Assembly: GCA_032433765.1 (NCBI GenBank) | Contig: JAVIAB010000102.1 | Span: 12,105,914 to 12,169,913 of the forward strand | DNA length: 64,000 bases | Direction of reading: 5' to 3' | From: Megaustenia siamemsis | Lineage: Eukaryota > Mollusca > Gastropoda > Stylommatophora > Ariophantidae | Shown: piece after piece, positions 9,569-19,399 of the stretch | Numbering within the stretch: position 1 is the first letter of the stretch | Layout: each line of letters opens with the position of its first letter | Program-made: the position numbers and the translations under genes | Notes under the pieces: generated by a model | Told to the model about the DNA's origin: nothing | Database searches by the model: none | The model's input: only the letters and a program-made list of their open reading frames with translations

Positions 9569-9825
9569 GGAGCCGCGATAGCTCAGTGGTTAGTGAACTG
9601 GACTACCACGGACAAGGGGTAGGGTTCGATCCCAACCGACGGCTTCCGGGTTCACCCAGCCTTAAATGGGTACCGGATTTTTTTCTGGGAAAGTAAAGCA
9701 GCACGGGCATAATACTGACCACATTACCCCAAAAATCATGTGCTTGAAGGTGTGTAAAATATAGGGTCACTAACACCATATTTCCCTATACGCCACTTGG
9801 CGTGACGGGGGTACTTTACTTTTTT
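9569..9825 (+). mobile_element. SINE1, near full-length copy
   Basis: The element starts 'ggagccgcgatagctcagtg' and has an A box 'tagctcagtggttag' and a B box 'gggttcgatcccaa', so it has a tRNA-like head. A unique body with 'cacattaccccaaaaatcat' follows, and it ends 'ggcgtgacgggggtacttta' plus T-run. The flanks share 'taacaatctatct', consistent with a target-site duplication. It is about 257 bp and serves as the reference copy for the family. Confidence 0.88.
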
Positions 9826-9830
9826 AACAA

Positions 9831-10082
9831 TCTATCTATCTAATGACCTTTCGAGCCGTAGCTGGCCCATAGGGCATAGGCCCAGATACTCTTTCTCTTA
9901 TCTAAATTTTTATTCTAGCAGTTTTCAGTCCTTGTAAAGCTCTTTTATCAAATCTCGCCATTTGTCTCTGTTCTGTGCAAGCAACTCTATCTCATTGATG
10001 GAGCCGATTGATCTCAAGCCCAATTTTGCTGACTATTGGTGATAGTTCATTTCTGTTTTCCTGCACCATTTTTTATCTGACT
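9831..10082 (-). mobile_element. LINE family A, internally deleted 3' end (minus)
   Basis: The TAGA tail and 'acctttcgagccgtagctgg' lie at the left. The C-terminal 'NRDKWRDL' coding region joins directly at about 10009 to sequence matching 28230-28300 of the full copy. Several hundred bases between RT and C-terminus are therefore deleted. Confidence 0.72.
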
Positions 10083-10099
10083 GCTGTTGAGGACTATGT

Positions 10100-10445
10100 C
10101 TTTGTATATTTCTTTATTTTTTTAATGTTCAAAGAACAATATTTATTTCTTTATTTCTTTAATGTTCTCAGAACAATATTTATTTTTTAAAATGTTTTTT
10201 AATGTTCTCAGAGCAACATTTAATATTTCTTTATTTTAAAATTTTTTTAGGACCACTTGGAATATTATTTTGCATTGTTCTCAGAATCCTATGAAATTTT
10301 TCTTTTTTAAAAAAAAAAATATTTTCAGAACCACATGAAATATTTCTTTATTTTATGATGTGCTCAAGACCACATGAAATATTTCTTTCTTCATAAAAAT
10401 ATTGTTAAGTTCATATTACATATTTTTTTTTACTTAAAATGACCC
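10100..10445. repeat. Degenerate T-rich tandem repeat
   Basis: Imperfect units of roughly 35-40 bp carry 'aatgttctcagaacaatatt' or later 'cacatgaaatatttcttt'. The array is strongly diverged and AT-rich. Confidence 0.6.
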
Positions 10446-10515
10446 TCCATCCTTATGAAGTGTAATGTTTCCTTCTTTTCCTATTTATGTCCACTAGACC
10501 AGATTATAAAATGTG

Positions 10516-10826
10516 TTAACTCTTTTCGTACATTTTGCTGCATTGTGCACCATGCTGATTCTGACAACGTACGTTTTGCCACATAGTGTGCCATGCTCAA
10601 TTTGATTAGTGTGAACGCCATCAAACCATATTCTTTTTACAAGTCATGTATCATCTTGGTATTGGTGAAATCTAATAGCCTGTTCAGTTATCTAAACTTT
10701 CAATATGTATATATTATATGTTAGATAAATATAAATATGTAGATTGATTCTTAAAACCATGAATAATTTTGTCTCAGAAATCTCTTCCGTTGTGTCGAAT
10801 AAAAGCTTCCGTATGGAAAGAGTTAA
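10516..10826. mobile_element. TTAA-flanked MITE
   Basis: The element lies between two TTAA sites (10516-10519 and 10823-10826). The inner ends are 'ctcttttcgtac' and, inverted, 'ctctttccatac', giving imperfect terminal inverted repeats of about 15 bp. It is 303 bp inside the TTAAs and has no coding capacity. TTAA targets are characteristic of piggyBac-type cut-and-paste transposons, so a piggyBac-derived MITE is inferred. A partial inverted copy is at 23476-23727. Confidence 0.65.
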
Positions 10827-11042
10827 TGTCTTCTACACCAAGTGTAACATTTCTTTATTCTTTTGGCTTACTGAAAAGTGTAGTATATTTTTTTTTCATG
10901 TTGTCAGTAATAGGTGTAATATTTATAACTTTTTAAAAATATTTTCAACTGAACCACATGTAATAAATAATAAAAACGGATGTAATATTTATTTTACTTG
11001 TCCCCAAAGGTCAGAATGTCATAATTTTGTAAATGTCTGCAG

Positions 11043-11155
11043 GACCAGGTTTAACCTTTGTGGCATACCCAGAAGCCATTGCAAAAATGCCAGTGTCTCC
11101 GCTATGGTCCATACTTTTCTTCTTCATGCTGTTCACAGTTGGATTGGATAGTCAG
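11043..11155 (+). CDS. SLC6 transporter exon (EL4 and TM8)
   Basis: Acceptor 'gtctgcag', donor 'gtgagt'. The exon enters after one Gly-codon base and ends on a codon boundary with CAG. The peptide '[13 protein letters not shown]' is the conserved loop-4 re-entrant segment, followed by '[20 protein letters not shown]', TM8. In serotonin and related carriers the Leu, Asp and Ser of 'LGLDS' help form the second sodium site, and here 'GLDS' is retained. The 113-nt length agrees with the phases on both sides. Confidence 0.95.
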
Positions 11156-11370
11156 GTGAGTTGTCTCCTCATGCATGATAAATGTAGTATATCAGTATTT
11201 ATTTGAGTCTTTACATGTGTTAAATTGGGTAGTATAGTGGTATCACAATGGCTTTGATGATATGGTGAATACCGATTTCAATTGCAGCTTGATGCTCTGT
11301 GGCGACCCAGCTGAAAAAAGGTTACCGGACGTTTACTCCATCCGTTCCGTTCCGTCCCGCCCCTGCATTC

Positions 11371-11590
<220 letters not shown>

Positions 11591-11770
11591 CACATTTCCA
11601 AAAAGCTAGTGTATGCAAGCAAACAAAATTATGAATGTTAATTACATATTTTAATGAAATTACTACTGCGGATGCTCATTACATGATTTACTGAAATTAT
11701 CTATACAAATTCTTGATATATTTTATGAAATTACATTCTTGAATGTTGTGTTCTGTTTTCTCTTGTTTAG

Positions 11771-11902
11771 TTTGGAATGTTTGAAACTATCCTGAGTGGT
11801 ATAATCGATGAGTTTCCTCAAATCTTGCGAAACAAAAAGACCTTGATAACAGCTGTGGCCTGTTTAGCTGAGTTTCTTCTGGGACTGCCTTGTATCACAC
11901 AG
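11771..11902 (+). CDS. SLC6 transporter exon (end of TM8 to TM9)
   Basis: Acceptor 'tcttgtttag', donor 'gtgaga'. It has 44 codons with both borders on codon boundaries. The peptide starts 'FGMFETILSGIIDEFPQILR', which is the cytosolic end of TM8 and the loop with the family Asp-Glu. It continues to 'LAEFLLGLPCITQ', TM9. The layout resembles glycine carriers, where the next exon starts 'GGIY'. Confidence 0.95.
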
Positions 11903-12016
11903 GTGAGATGAGACAACAGCTGAATATGTTGCTGTTTAATATCAAGAAACACCAAGAAAATTAGCTTCTTTCTTAATTATCAATAACCCATTTATAGTCT
12001 TTTAGCCAGTTTAGTG

Positions 12017-12572
12017 ACACACAACAATTTACAAACAGCAGAAATAGACTCAAGATGCAACAAAGCTTGTCAAACTATTGGACAACTATCACCACTATTG
12101 ACCAGCAAAGAAATAACTCTAGAGGCAAAACAAGCACTTCGCAATACAATCTTCATCCCAATGTTGTGCTAACCCTTGATTCAAGAACAAAAAAAAAACA
12201 TACTGAGATGAAATGTGTTAGACGAGTGACAGGAAACAGCCTGAGAGATAAGATCAGAAATTAAGAACTGAGGAAAAAGCTTGGAATAACCCCCGCCATA
12301 GAATATATAAAGAAACAACAGATAAAATTGTTTGGCTACGTGACAAGGTAGAGTGATCAAAACACAACATAGCAAGCCTTCAATAAACGTTGCGAGAACA
12401 CCAGACCCAGGGGCCGACCAAGAAAAAGATGGATTGATGGAATATTAGAAGCAGTAGGAAAAATAACAGTAGCAGAGGCGACCAAAAGAGCAAAAGAACA
12501 CAAATTATTTCTCACCTTGACGCTAAAAGACAAATGAGGAAGGAAAGTAGAAAAAGAAGATAGTCATAGTCT
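12017..12572 (+). mobile_element. LINE family C, thumb to 3' end (plus)
   Basis: Coding remnants include 'LRNTIFIPMLC', 'MKCVRRVTGNSLRDKIRN' and, after a stop, 'KKQQIKLFGYVTR' and a 'GRPRKRWIDGILEAVGK' block. The end is A/G-rich. Several stops and frameshifts make it inactive. It lies between the TM9 and TM10 exons. Confidence 0.8.
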
Positions 12573-12584
12573 CATTTCCAGCAT

Positions 12585-12949
12585 GGAGGCGAAGGCGCGC
12601 CTCCCAGCACCAGAGCTGGAAGTTGTTAGCGACCCACAGCTGATAGCTTGTGTCAGGATCGGTGAACCAAAACCATCCAGACCCTGCTCCACCTCTCCGT
12701 GGTGCCTCCAGTAACAGACTAACCTGTCTAGTCTGGCCAAGCGTGCAGGGATCGAAGAGGGAAGACAACCCCTGAAATCGGATGTGTTGGGCCGAAAGGC
12801 GCAAATATAACAGTTATACTGCAAACCACAACACAACGCAGACACCTCCACTACGTCCTTGTAAGGGCGGATAATGAAGAGGAATATTCTAGTCTACCAT
12901 GATACTCTAGAATACTTTAGTCATCGGGCGAACGCAACCAACCAACCAC
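12585..12949 (+). mobile_element. Short element H with 12-bp target duplication
   Basis: A 365-bp insertion is flanked by 'catttccagcat' at 12573-12584 and 12950-12961. It includes 'agaccctgctccacctctcc', 'gtctagtctggccaagcg' and ends 'cgggcgaacgcaaccaacca'. Related pieces are at about 19790-20090, 33325-33540, 51590-51845 and 53226-53345. I see no clear Pol III promoter and no protein. It could be a SINE or a LINE tail. Confidence 0.65.
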
Positions 12950-13283
12950 CATTTCCAGCATTGTGCTACCTATACCAGAGCTGGGCACTAAACTCAAGAA
13001 CAATAAGAAAATTAACCAACACTGAAATGAAATGTGTTAGATGGATGACAGGAAACAACCTGAAACAAGTGACAAAATCAGAAATATGAAATGTGTTAGA
13101 TGGATGACAGGAAACAACCTGAAACAAGTGACAAAATCAGAAATATGAAATGTGTTAGATGGATGACAGGAAACAACCTGAAACAAGTGACAAAATCAGA
13201 AATGAAGAACTGAGAAAAAAGCCTGGAATAATTTCTGCCATTTAATATATAAAGAAACAACAGATAAAATGGTTTGTCCACGT
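12950..13283 (+). mobile_element. LINE family C second copy, left part, with 59-bp triplication
   Basis: It begins 'tgtgctacctataccagagc' (thumb region) and continues to the 'MKCVRWMTGNN' segment, which is repeated three times with a 59-bp period (about 13023-13198). It is then interrupted by SINE1 at 13284 and resumes at 13547. The frame is broken. Confidence 0.75.
13023..13198. repeat. 59-bp direct repeat, three copies
   Basis: Three virtually identical copies of a 59-bp block starting 'gaaatgtgttagatggatga' lie head to tail inside the LINE C coding region. This is an early-stage tandem duplication. Confidence 0.92.
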
Positions 13284-13546
13284 AAGTAAAGTAAAAAGTA
13301 AAGAGCCCCATCATGCCAAGTGGCGTATAGTGAATATGGTGTTAGTGACCATAAATTTTACAGGCCTTCAGCACATGATTTTTTGGGTAATGTGGTCGGT
13401 ATTACACCCGTGCCACTTTACTTTCCCAGAAAAAATCCGGTACCCATTTAAGGCTGGGTGAACCCGTAAGCCATCGGTTGGGATCGAACCCTACCTCTTG
13501 TCCTTTGTAGTCCAGTTCACTAACCACTGAGCTATCGCTGCTCCCC
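13284..13546 (-). mobile_element. SINE1 inserted in LINE C (minus)
   Basis: This is the reverse complement of the 9569-9825 element. It has 'gtaaagagccccatcatgcc' at the left and the tRNA-like head 'accactgagctatcgctgct' at the right. The flanking duplication 'tttgtccacgt' is at 13273-13283 and 13547-13557. Confidence 0.88.
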
Positions 13547-13752
13547 TTTGTCCACGTGATAAGACAGAAATACAAAAACACAACACAACAAGCCTTATTT
13601 GTGAGAACATGAGACTCAAGGGCTGACCACAAAAAAGATGGATTGATGGAACATTAGAAATACTAGGAAATATAACAGCAGGGGAGGTCAACAGAAGAGA
13701 AAAATACACCAAACTATAACTCCTTGATGATGAAAGGCAAATGAGAAAGGAT
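13547..13752 (+). mobile_element. LINE family C second copy, right part
   Basis: It continues the copy interrupted at 13283: 'aaaaaagatggattgatgga' (the RKRWIDG-like block) and the terminal 'gatgaaaggcaaatgagaaa' segment. It abuts the LINE K tail at 13757. Confidence 0.7.
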
Positions 13753-13756
13753 AGAA

Positions 13757-14475
13757 GAATCATCATCATCGAGTGCCATCTCCGCAACGAAGGTTGGCTA
13801 CCATGGAATGCCATTCTGCTCTGTCTCTTGCTTTGATGGTGCAGGTTGTCATAGGCTGATTTACCCATCTTTTAATGTTACTCATCCATCTTAGTCTTGG
13901 TCTGCATCTGCCTCTTTTACCTTGCATTTTCTTACTTTCAGTAGGCTGTTGTGTCTTTTTAAAATGGCCCAAAAATCACATTTGTCTTGTTTGAATTGTG
14001 TTTAGTAGTTCTCTTTTCATTTTTAGTTGCTTTAAAACTTCAGCGTTTGTTTTCTTTTCCTTCCATCCAATTCTACCTATTCTTCTATATATCCAAATTT
14101 CAAAGGCTTAAATTCTCTGTTCTGTTTTCTTGTCTAATGTCCATTTTTCTGCACCATATAGGAATATTGAGAAGACATAACATTTTGCTGTTCTTAGTTT
14201 TAGCCCTGATATTTGTTTTGATGTTAGTATGTTCTTCATGACATTAAAATTACTTTTTGCCATTCCTATTCATTTGTTTATTTCAGTTGTACATTTTCCA
14301 TCACAGGTTATAGTATGTCCAAGGTAGAGTTGTAGTTCTGAACTGTCTCCAGGTATATTCCTTCAATTTTGATATCCACTTGTGGGTTTTGAGTATTTTC
14401 TTTGATTATGATCATAGTTTTAGAAGAATAAGATTTATAAAATTGAGAGACTGTTGAGATTAGGGATGAAAAAGG
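13757..14475 (-). mobile_element. LINE family K, thumb to 3' end (minus)
   Basis: The minus strand encodes 'GHFKKTQQPTESKKMQGKRG' and 'CRPRLRWMSNIKRW', then 'RAEWHSMVANLRCGDGT'. The GATG tail appears as 'tcatcatcatcg'. Further 5' are remnants of the thumb region ('NTQNPQVDIKIEGIYLETVQ'). It lies 260 bp upstream of the TM10 exon, antisense to the gene. Confidence 0.8.
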
Positions 14476-14736
14476 GGTCAAGTTGATCATGTGTGTTTAG
14501 TGTAAGATGATGATGTTACTGCAGTCAACCCCTGACAGGAACACTCAAATGAGACGAACTTCCAAAACTGTTGGGACAGCCAGTAGAGCGAGTATAATGT
14601 CCTCAACTGTTGTGAAATGAATTCCATGGATAGAATGATAATATTTTGTCAGTGTGATGTTTAAATACATAATTTATTAATTAATTACATTTTGCCATAA
14701 TTATATTATCTCTGTATATTTTCCATCAATTTTCAG

Positions 14737-14836
14737 GGTGGGATATATGTACTTCAGATTATGGACTGGTACTGTGCCAGCTTTTCCCTCATGCTCATTT
14801 CACTGACAGAATGTTTGGCTCTTTCATGGATTTATG
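14737..14836 (+). CDS. SLC6 transporter exon (TM10)
   Basis: Acceptor 'caattttcag', donor 'gtgagt'. It has 33 codons plus one base of a Gly codon. The peptide 'GGIYVLQIMDWYCASFSLML' continues to 'LTECLALSWIYG', TM10. The start 'GGIY.(L/F)Q..D' is the exact continuation of TM9 in family members. Splice phase matches the next exon. Confidence 0.95.
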
Positions 14837-14887
14837 GTGAGTCTAGCAGTTAAAAATGTTATTCATTGTTCGATTGTTATTTCACAG

Positions 14888-15148
14888 TAAGAAAAAAGTA
14901 AAGTGCCCCCGTCACGCCAAGTGGCATATAGGGAATAAGGTATTAGTGAACATATATTTTACAGACCTTCGGCACATGATTTTTGGGGTAATGTGGGCGG
15001 TATTACGCCCGTGCTGCTTTACTTTCCAAGAAAAAAGTCTGGTACCCATTAAAGGCTGAGTGAACCCTGAAGCCATTGGTTGGGATCGAACCCTACCTCT
15101 TGTTCTTTGTAGTTCAGTTCACTAACCACTGAGCTATCGCGGCTCCCA
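14888..15148 (-). mobile_element. SINE1 full copy (minus)
   Basis: It has the 3'-end signature 'aagtgcccccgtcacgccaa' at the left and the tRNA-like head ('accactgagctatcgcggct') at the right. The duplicated target 'ttatttcacag' is at 14877-14887 and 15149-15159. It lies 50 bp after the TM10 exon. Confidence 0.9.
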
Positions 15149-15423
15149 TTATTTCACAGGACTACAGCAATTTGTTTGATATTCTGAAAACCTTTCTTTG
15201 GAAATGCATAGTCTTTGGTAACTTTACTTAGAGTGTATTTAGTCTCAGTTAGAGTGTAGTTAGTCTCAGTTAGAGTGTAGTTAGTCTCAGAGTGTAAATA
15301 ATCTCATAAAGCTGGTTGTAATCAGTCTCTGGCAGATTGTAATTAATCGGTCTAGATAATCTCAGTCAGAATATAGATAATCTCATACAGGCAGGTTATA
15401 TTTAGTATCAGGCAGAGTATAAT

Positions 15424-15606
15424 TGCAGCAGGAATTGGCTTCCTCAATTAGATTGAGATGCTTGCACAGAACAGAAAAATGGCAGGATTTAATAAATTTT
15501 TTTTGCAAGGATTGAGACTGCTAGAAAGAAAATTTAGAAAAACAGAAAGAGTATCTGGGTCTGTGCTCTATGGCCAGCCTCGGCTTGAAAGGTCATTAGA
15601 TAGATA
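15424..15606 (+). mobile_element. LINE family A, short 3' end
   Basis: 'gcagcaggaattggcttcct' to 'gaaaggtcattagatagata' matches the last 180 bp of the 28040-29062 copy, TAGA tail included. It is non-coding because of stops. Confidence 0.75.
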
Positions 15607-15625
15607 GAGTATAATTAATCTATCT

Positions 15626-15953
15626 CGGGGCCTCGGTAGCCAAGTTGGGAAAACCACCCGACTGGACTACCAACATTTGGACAACCCGTGTTTGATTCCC
15701 GCTGGGAGGAGTGTGAATTCTACTCGTGGTTGGAAAAAATAAATACCCCCACGGTCGACCCAGCTGTTGGCAGAAATGGGTACCAGGGTATTACCTTGGG
15801 AAGGTGAGGAATGTTGCCTTGCATCTGAGTTTCGATGCTTGAGGCAACACTATACAGAAATATCAGAACATTTCTGGATAGGCGGCCGAGCACATATGGG
15901 TGGAAACTCGCGTGCTAAGACGCCGGTTCAAGTCTCGTACTTTACCTTTACCT
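15626..15953 (+). mobile_element. SINE2, tRNA-like modules at both ends
   Basis: The 5' part has an A-box-like 'tagccaagttgg' and a B-box-like 'gtgtttgattccc'. The 3' part contains a second tRNA-like stretch, 'ggcggccgagcacatatggg' followed by 'gccggttcaagtctcgta'. The 328-bp unit is bounded by the duplicated target 'taattaatctatct' (15612-15625 and 15954-15967). Both modules are therefore parts of one mobile unit. Other copies are at 17045-17376 and 29464-29767. Confidence 0.85.
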
Positions 15954-16131
15954 TAATTAATCTATCTATATAATCTCGGTCAGAATGTAGATAATCTCAT
16001 ACCGACAGGTTGTAGTTATTATCAGACGAGTTTAATTAATCTGTCTAGATAATCTCAGTATAATGTTGCATAAAACCTCAGTCAGAATGTAGATAATCGC
16101 AGTCAGAATATAGATAATCTTAGTCAGTGTA

Positions 16132-16360
16132 AGTAAAGTAAATAAAGAACCCCCGTCATGCCAAGTGATGTATAGGGAATATGGTGTTAGTGACCATAAA
16201 TTTTACAGACCTTCAGCACATGATTTTTGGGGTAATGTGGTCGGTATAACACCTGTGCTGCTTTACTTTCCCTGAAACAAATCCAGTACCTATTTAAGGC
16301 TGGGTGAACCCGGAAGCCATCGGTTGGGATCGAACCCTACCTCTTGTCCTTTGTAGTCCA
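16132..16360 (-). mobile_element. SINE1, head-truncated copy (minus)
   Basis: The 16-bp duplicated target 'aatcttagtcagtgta' at 16116-16131 and 16361-16376 bounds a copy missing the first 30 or so bases of the tRNA-like head. Truncation at the 5' end with a full duplication is the signature of LINE-type target-primed insertion. Confidence 0.88.
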
Positions 16361-16821
16361 AATCTTAGTCAGTGTAGATATTCTCATGCCTGCAGGTTGT
16401 AGTTAGTATCAGGCAGATTGTAATTAATTTCAGACTGTGTAGCTCGTTTCTGGAAGAATGTAATTATTCTCAGAGTGTAATTAGTTTCATGCAGGGTGCA
16501 GTTAGTCTCATTAGACAGAGTGTAATGTCAGTCTGAGTGTTGTTAGTCTCAAACAGAGTGTATTTTAGGCAGAATGTAGGTAGCCTCAAGCAGGGTTTAA
16601 TTAGTCTCAGGCTTATTGTAGGGAGCCATGATAGCTCAGTGGTTAGTGAACTGGACTGCAAAGGACAAGAGGCAGGGTTCGATCCCAACCTATGGCTTCC
16701 AGGTTCACCCAGCCTTAAATGGGTACCTGATTTTTTTTCTGGGAAAGTAAAGCAGCACAGACATAATACCGACCACATTTCCCCAAAAATCATGTGCCGA
16801 GGGTCTGTGAAATTTATGGTC

Positions 16822-17898
16822 TTCTTCTTCTTCTACCTTTTTAGCTCCCAGTGGAGCATAGGTCTTCAACAAACACTTTCCAAGTCGTTCTGTTTCTTGC
16901 CATTCTTTTAAGATCATTCCATGCCTTCCCCATCATCTTCATCTCTGCTTCTATCTGTCTTCTCCAAGAATTCCTTGGTCTTCCTCTTTGTCTTTTCCCC
17001 TTGGGATTCCAAAAAAGGGCCTGTTGTGTAATACTCTCAGTTGGGGGCCTCGGTAGCCTAGTTGGGAAAACCACCCGACTAGACTACCGACGTTCGGACA
17101 ACCCGTGTTCAATTCCCGCTGGGAGCAGTGTGAATTGTACTCGTGGTTGGAATAAAAAAAAAATACCCCCACGGTCGACCCAGCCGTTGGCAGAAATGGG
17201 TACCAGGGTATATTATCCTGGGAAGGTGAGGAATGTCGCTTCGCATCTGAGTTTCGATGCTTGAGGCTACACTATACAGAAATATCCGAACATTTCTGGA
17301 TAGGCGGCCGAGCACATATGGGTATATACTCGCGTGCTAAGACGCCGGTTCAAGTCTCGTACTTTACCTTTACCTTACTCTCAGCTGGCTTCCGTTGTGT
17401 GTGTCCTATCCAGCGCCATCATCTTCGCTGTATCTCTTTATCCACTGGCATTTGACTGGTACATTTCCATAATTCTATGTTAGTGATTTTGTCCTGCCAT
17501 TTCTCTTTATTCTCCGTAAGCATCCATTTATGAAATTCTGTATCTTCGTGATTGTCAGTTTTGTTGTTCTCCATGTTTCACAACCATATTATAATAGGAC
17601 TGCCTTAACATTTGAGTTGAAAATTTTTATTTTTGTATTTAACCTAATTTCTTTGGATTTCCATGTTTCCCAGTGCAATGAAAGCTCCTCTTGCTTTTGA
17701 TATCCTTATTTTGGTATCATTTTCTGTTCCTCCCTCTTTATCTATATTACTGCCCAGATATATGTAAGAATGTACATCTAATAGAGATATTTCTCCTAGT
17801 TTTATTTGATTATTGCCAACTGTATTAATTCTCATAATGTTGGTCTTATCTCTATTAATCTTCAGTCCTAGTTGTTGTGATCTCTCATCAAGTATGCA
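16822..17898 (-). mobile_element. LINE family B inserted in SINE1 (minus)
   Basis: The minus strand encodes the C-terminal 'GKRQRGRPRNSWRRQIEAEM' and upstream RT-thumb fragments ('YIYLGSNIDKEGGTENDTKI'). The AGAAG tail is the 'cttcttcttcttctac' at the left border. A 23-bp target duplication with one mismatch lies at 16799-16821 and 17899-17921. It is interrupted by SINE2 at 17045-17376. It is closely related to the intact copy at 36005-37024. Confidence 0.9.
17045..17376 (+). mobile_element. SINE2 inserted in LINE B
   Basis: This second complete SINE2 runs 'ggcctcggtagcctagttgg' to 'cggttcaagtctcgtacttt'. It is flanked by 'actctcagttgg' at 17033-17044 and 'actctcagctgg' at 17377-17388. The intact LINE B copy shows this 12-mer once, confirming the duplication. 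Confidence 0.9.
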
Positions 17899-18244
17899 GA
17901 GGGTCTGTAAAATTTATGGTCACTAACACCATATTCCCTATACGCCACATGGTGTGACGGGGGCTCTTTACTTTTTTTTTTACAGGCTTATTGCAGTTAA
18001 TCTTAGAGAGTGTAATCCGTAGTGTTAGTTTTAGTCAGACCTTGGCAATTAGACTAATATATAATAGATAATATAGATAGATAATATAATATATAGACAT
18101 AATACAGTCTGTCTGTCTGACAAAGTGTTGTAAACTGCAGAAAGATTGTAGCCAGTGTCAGGTAACTTGTAGTTCATAGTAGTTTGTTGTGAGCCTCAGG
18201 CACAGAGTGAAGTTAGTCTTAGCCAAAGTATAGGCTGCCACAGA

Positions 18245-18581
18245 TAATCAACCACTAATATCTTCAGTAATCAAGAAAAGACGATGGTCATTTGTTGGAC
18301 ATGTGATGAGCCCTCATGTGGGAAACAACAGGTAAGAAGAAAAGAGAGCCAACCAGAGACACTGAGAAGAACATTGATCAGAGAGGCAAAAGCAGCAGGA
18401 ATTGGCTCCCTCAATGAGATAGAGTTGCTTGCACAGAACAGAGACAAATGGTGAGATTTGATAAATGATCTTTACAAGGGTTGAAATTTATAGAATAAAA
18501 ATTTAGAAAGGAGAAAAGAGTATCTGTGTCTATGCCCTATGGACTGGCTACGGCTTGAAAGGTCAATAGATAGATAGATAG
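18245..18581 (+). mobile_element. LINE family A, 3' end (plus)
   Basis: It matches 28703-29060: 'aatcaaccactaatatcttc', 'gatggtcatttgttggacat' and the TAGA tail. A deletion after 'gtgatgag' removes about 35 bases. It is non-coding. Confidence 0.8.
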
Positions 18582-18584
18582 AAT

Positions 18585-18990
18585 ATAGACAGTCTCAGAG
18601 GTAGCCTGTAGTACATAACTTAGTTTTATGAAGTATAGACAGTCTCAGAGGTAGCCTGTAGCACAGATCTCTGTTAGATGAAGTATAGACAGTCTCAGAG
18701 GTAGCCAGTAGCACAGAACTTAGTTAGATGAAGTATAGACAGTCTCAAAGGTAGCCAGTAGCACAGAACTTAGTTAGATGAAGTATAGACAGTCTCAGAG
18801 GTAGCCAGTAGCACAGAACTTAGTTAGATGAAGTATAGACAGTCTCAGAGGTAGCCAGTAGCACAGAACTTAGTTAGATGAAGTATAGATAGTCTCAGAG
18901 GTAGCCAGAAGCACAGAACTTAGTTAGATGAAGTATAGACAGTCTCAGAGGTAGCCAGTAGCACTGGTTAGATAAAGTATAGACAGCGAA
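18585..18990. repeat. 50-bp minisatellite, about 8 units
   Basis: The unit is 'gtatagacagtctcagaggt' + 'agccagtagcacagaactta' + 'gttagatgaa'. It is nearly homogeneous in the right half. It lies directly after the TAGA tail of LINE A and 110 bp before the TM11 exon. Confidence 0.95.
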
Positions 18991-19096
18991 AATGTAAGAA
19001 CTGAAATACTAATAACAACAGTACAACTTCAGATTACGTCCTTCACAAAAAAATGTCTTACCTCAATTCACCCATGTTTTCTCTTTAACTCCAAAG

Positions 19097-19197
19097 GTGC
19101 TGACCGACTTTACAAAGATATTGCCCTAATGATTGGTTACCAGCCTCATTTCTGGTGGAAATACATGTGGAAGTTTATCACACCAACTGTGATTATG
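19097..19197 (+). CDS. SLC6 transporter exon (TM10-TM11 loop, start of TM11)
   Basis: Acceptor 'taactccaaag', donor 'gttagt'. The exon starts with two bases completing a Gly codon and ends on a boundary after ATG. The peptide 'GADRLYKDIALMIGYQPHFW' is the conserved loop (family: YG..RF..DI..M.G..P..FW). 'WKFITPTVIM' starts TM11. Typical SLC6 sequence with correct phase on both sides. Confidence 0.95.
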
Positions 19198-19399
19198 GTT
19201 AGTTCTTGTATCTATTTTTAACACTTCTGATTTTATTTTTGAAAATAAATTCTCAGTGTAAGTAGGTGTTCTCTCAAATTATTATAATTTTTTTTTTTTT
19301 TTTTTTTTAAATATTTTCTTCTTGTACCTGTTCAGGTGTTGAGGGAGATACAAAGTTCTGGTTCTCTCCCTTTTTATGTCTTCTACAAGTTATTGCCCT

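Larger units (their letters stand above)
15225..16618. repeat. Degenerate 'gtctcag..gtgtag' tandem array, host to insertions
   Basis: Imperfect units of about 20-27 bp built from 'ttagtctcagttagagtgta' or 'agataatctcagtcagaata' run through this region. It resumes after each insertion up to about 18240. The insertions are LINE A (15424-15606), SINE2 (15626-15953) and SINE1 (16132-16360, 16619-17982). The array looks old because the units are strongly diverged. Confidence 0.7.
16619..17982 (+). mobile_element. SINE1 split by a LINE B insertion
   Basis: The head and body lie at 16619-16821 ('gatagctcagtggttagtga' onward) and the remaining 3' part at 17899-17982 ('cactaacaccatattcccta' to the T-run). 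The 1077 bases between are LINE B. The SINE1 itself is flanked by 'caggcttattg' (16608-16618 and 17983-17993). Confidence 0.88.

Noticed and set aside
9569..9650. A functional tRNA gene
   Set aside because: The A and B boxes are present, but the sequence recurs about ten times with a conserved 180-bp body and target duplications, so it is a SINE head.
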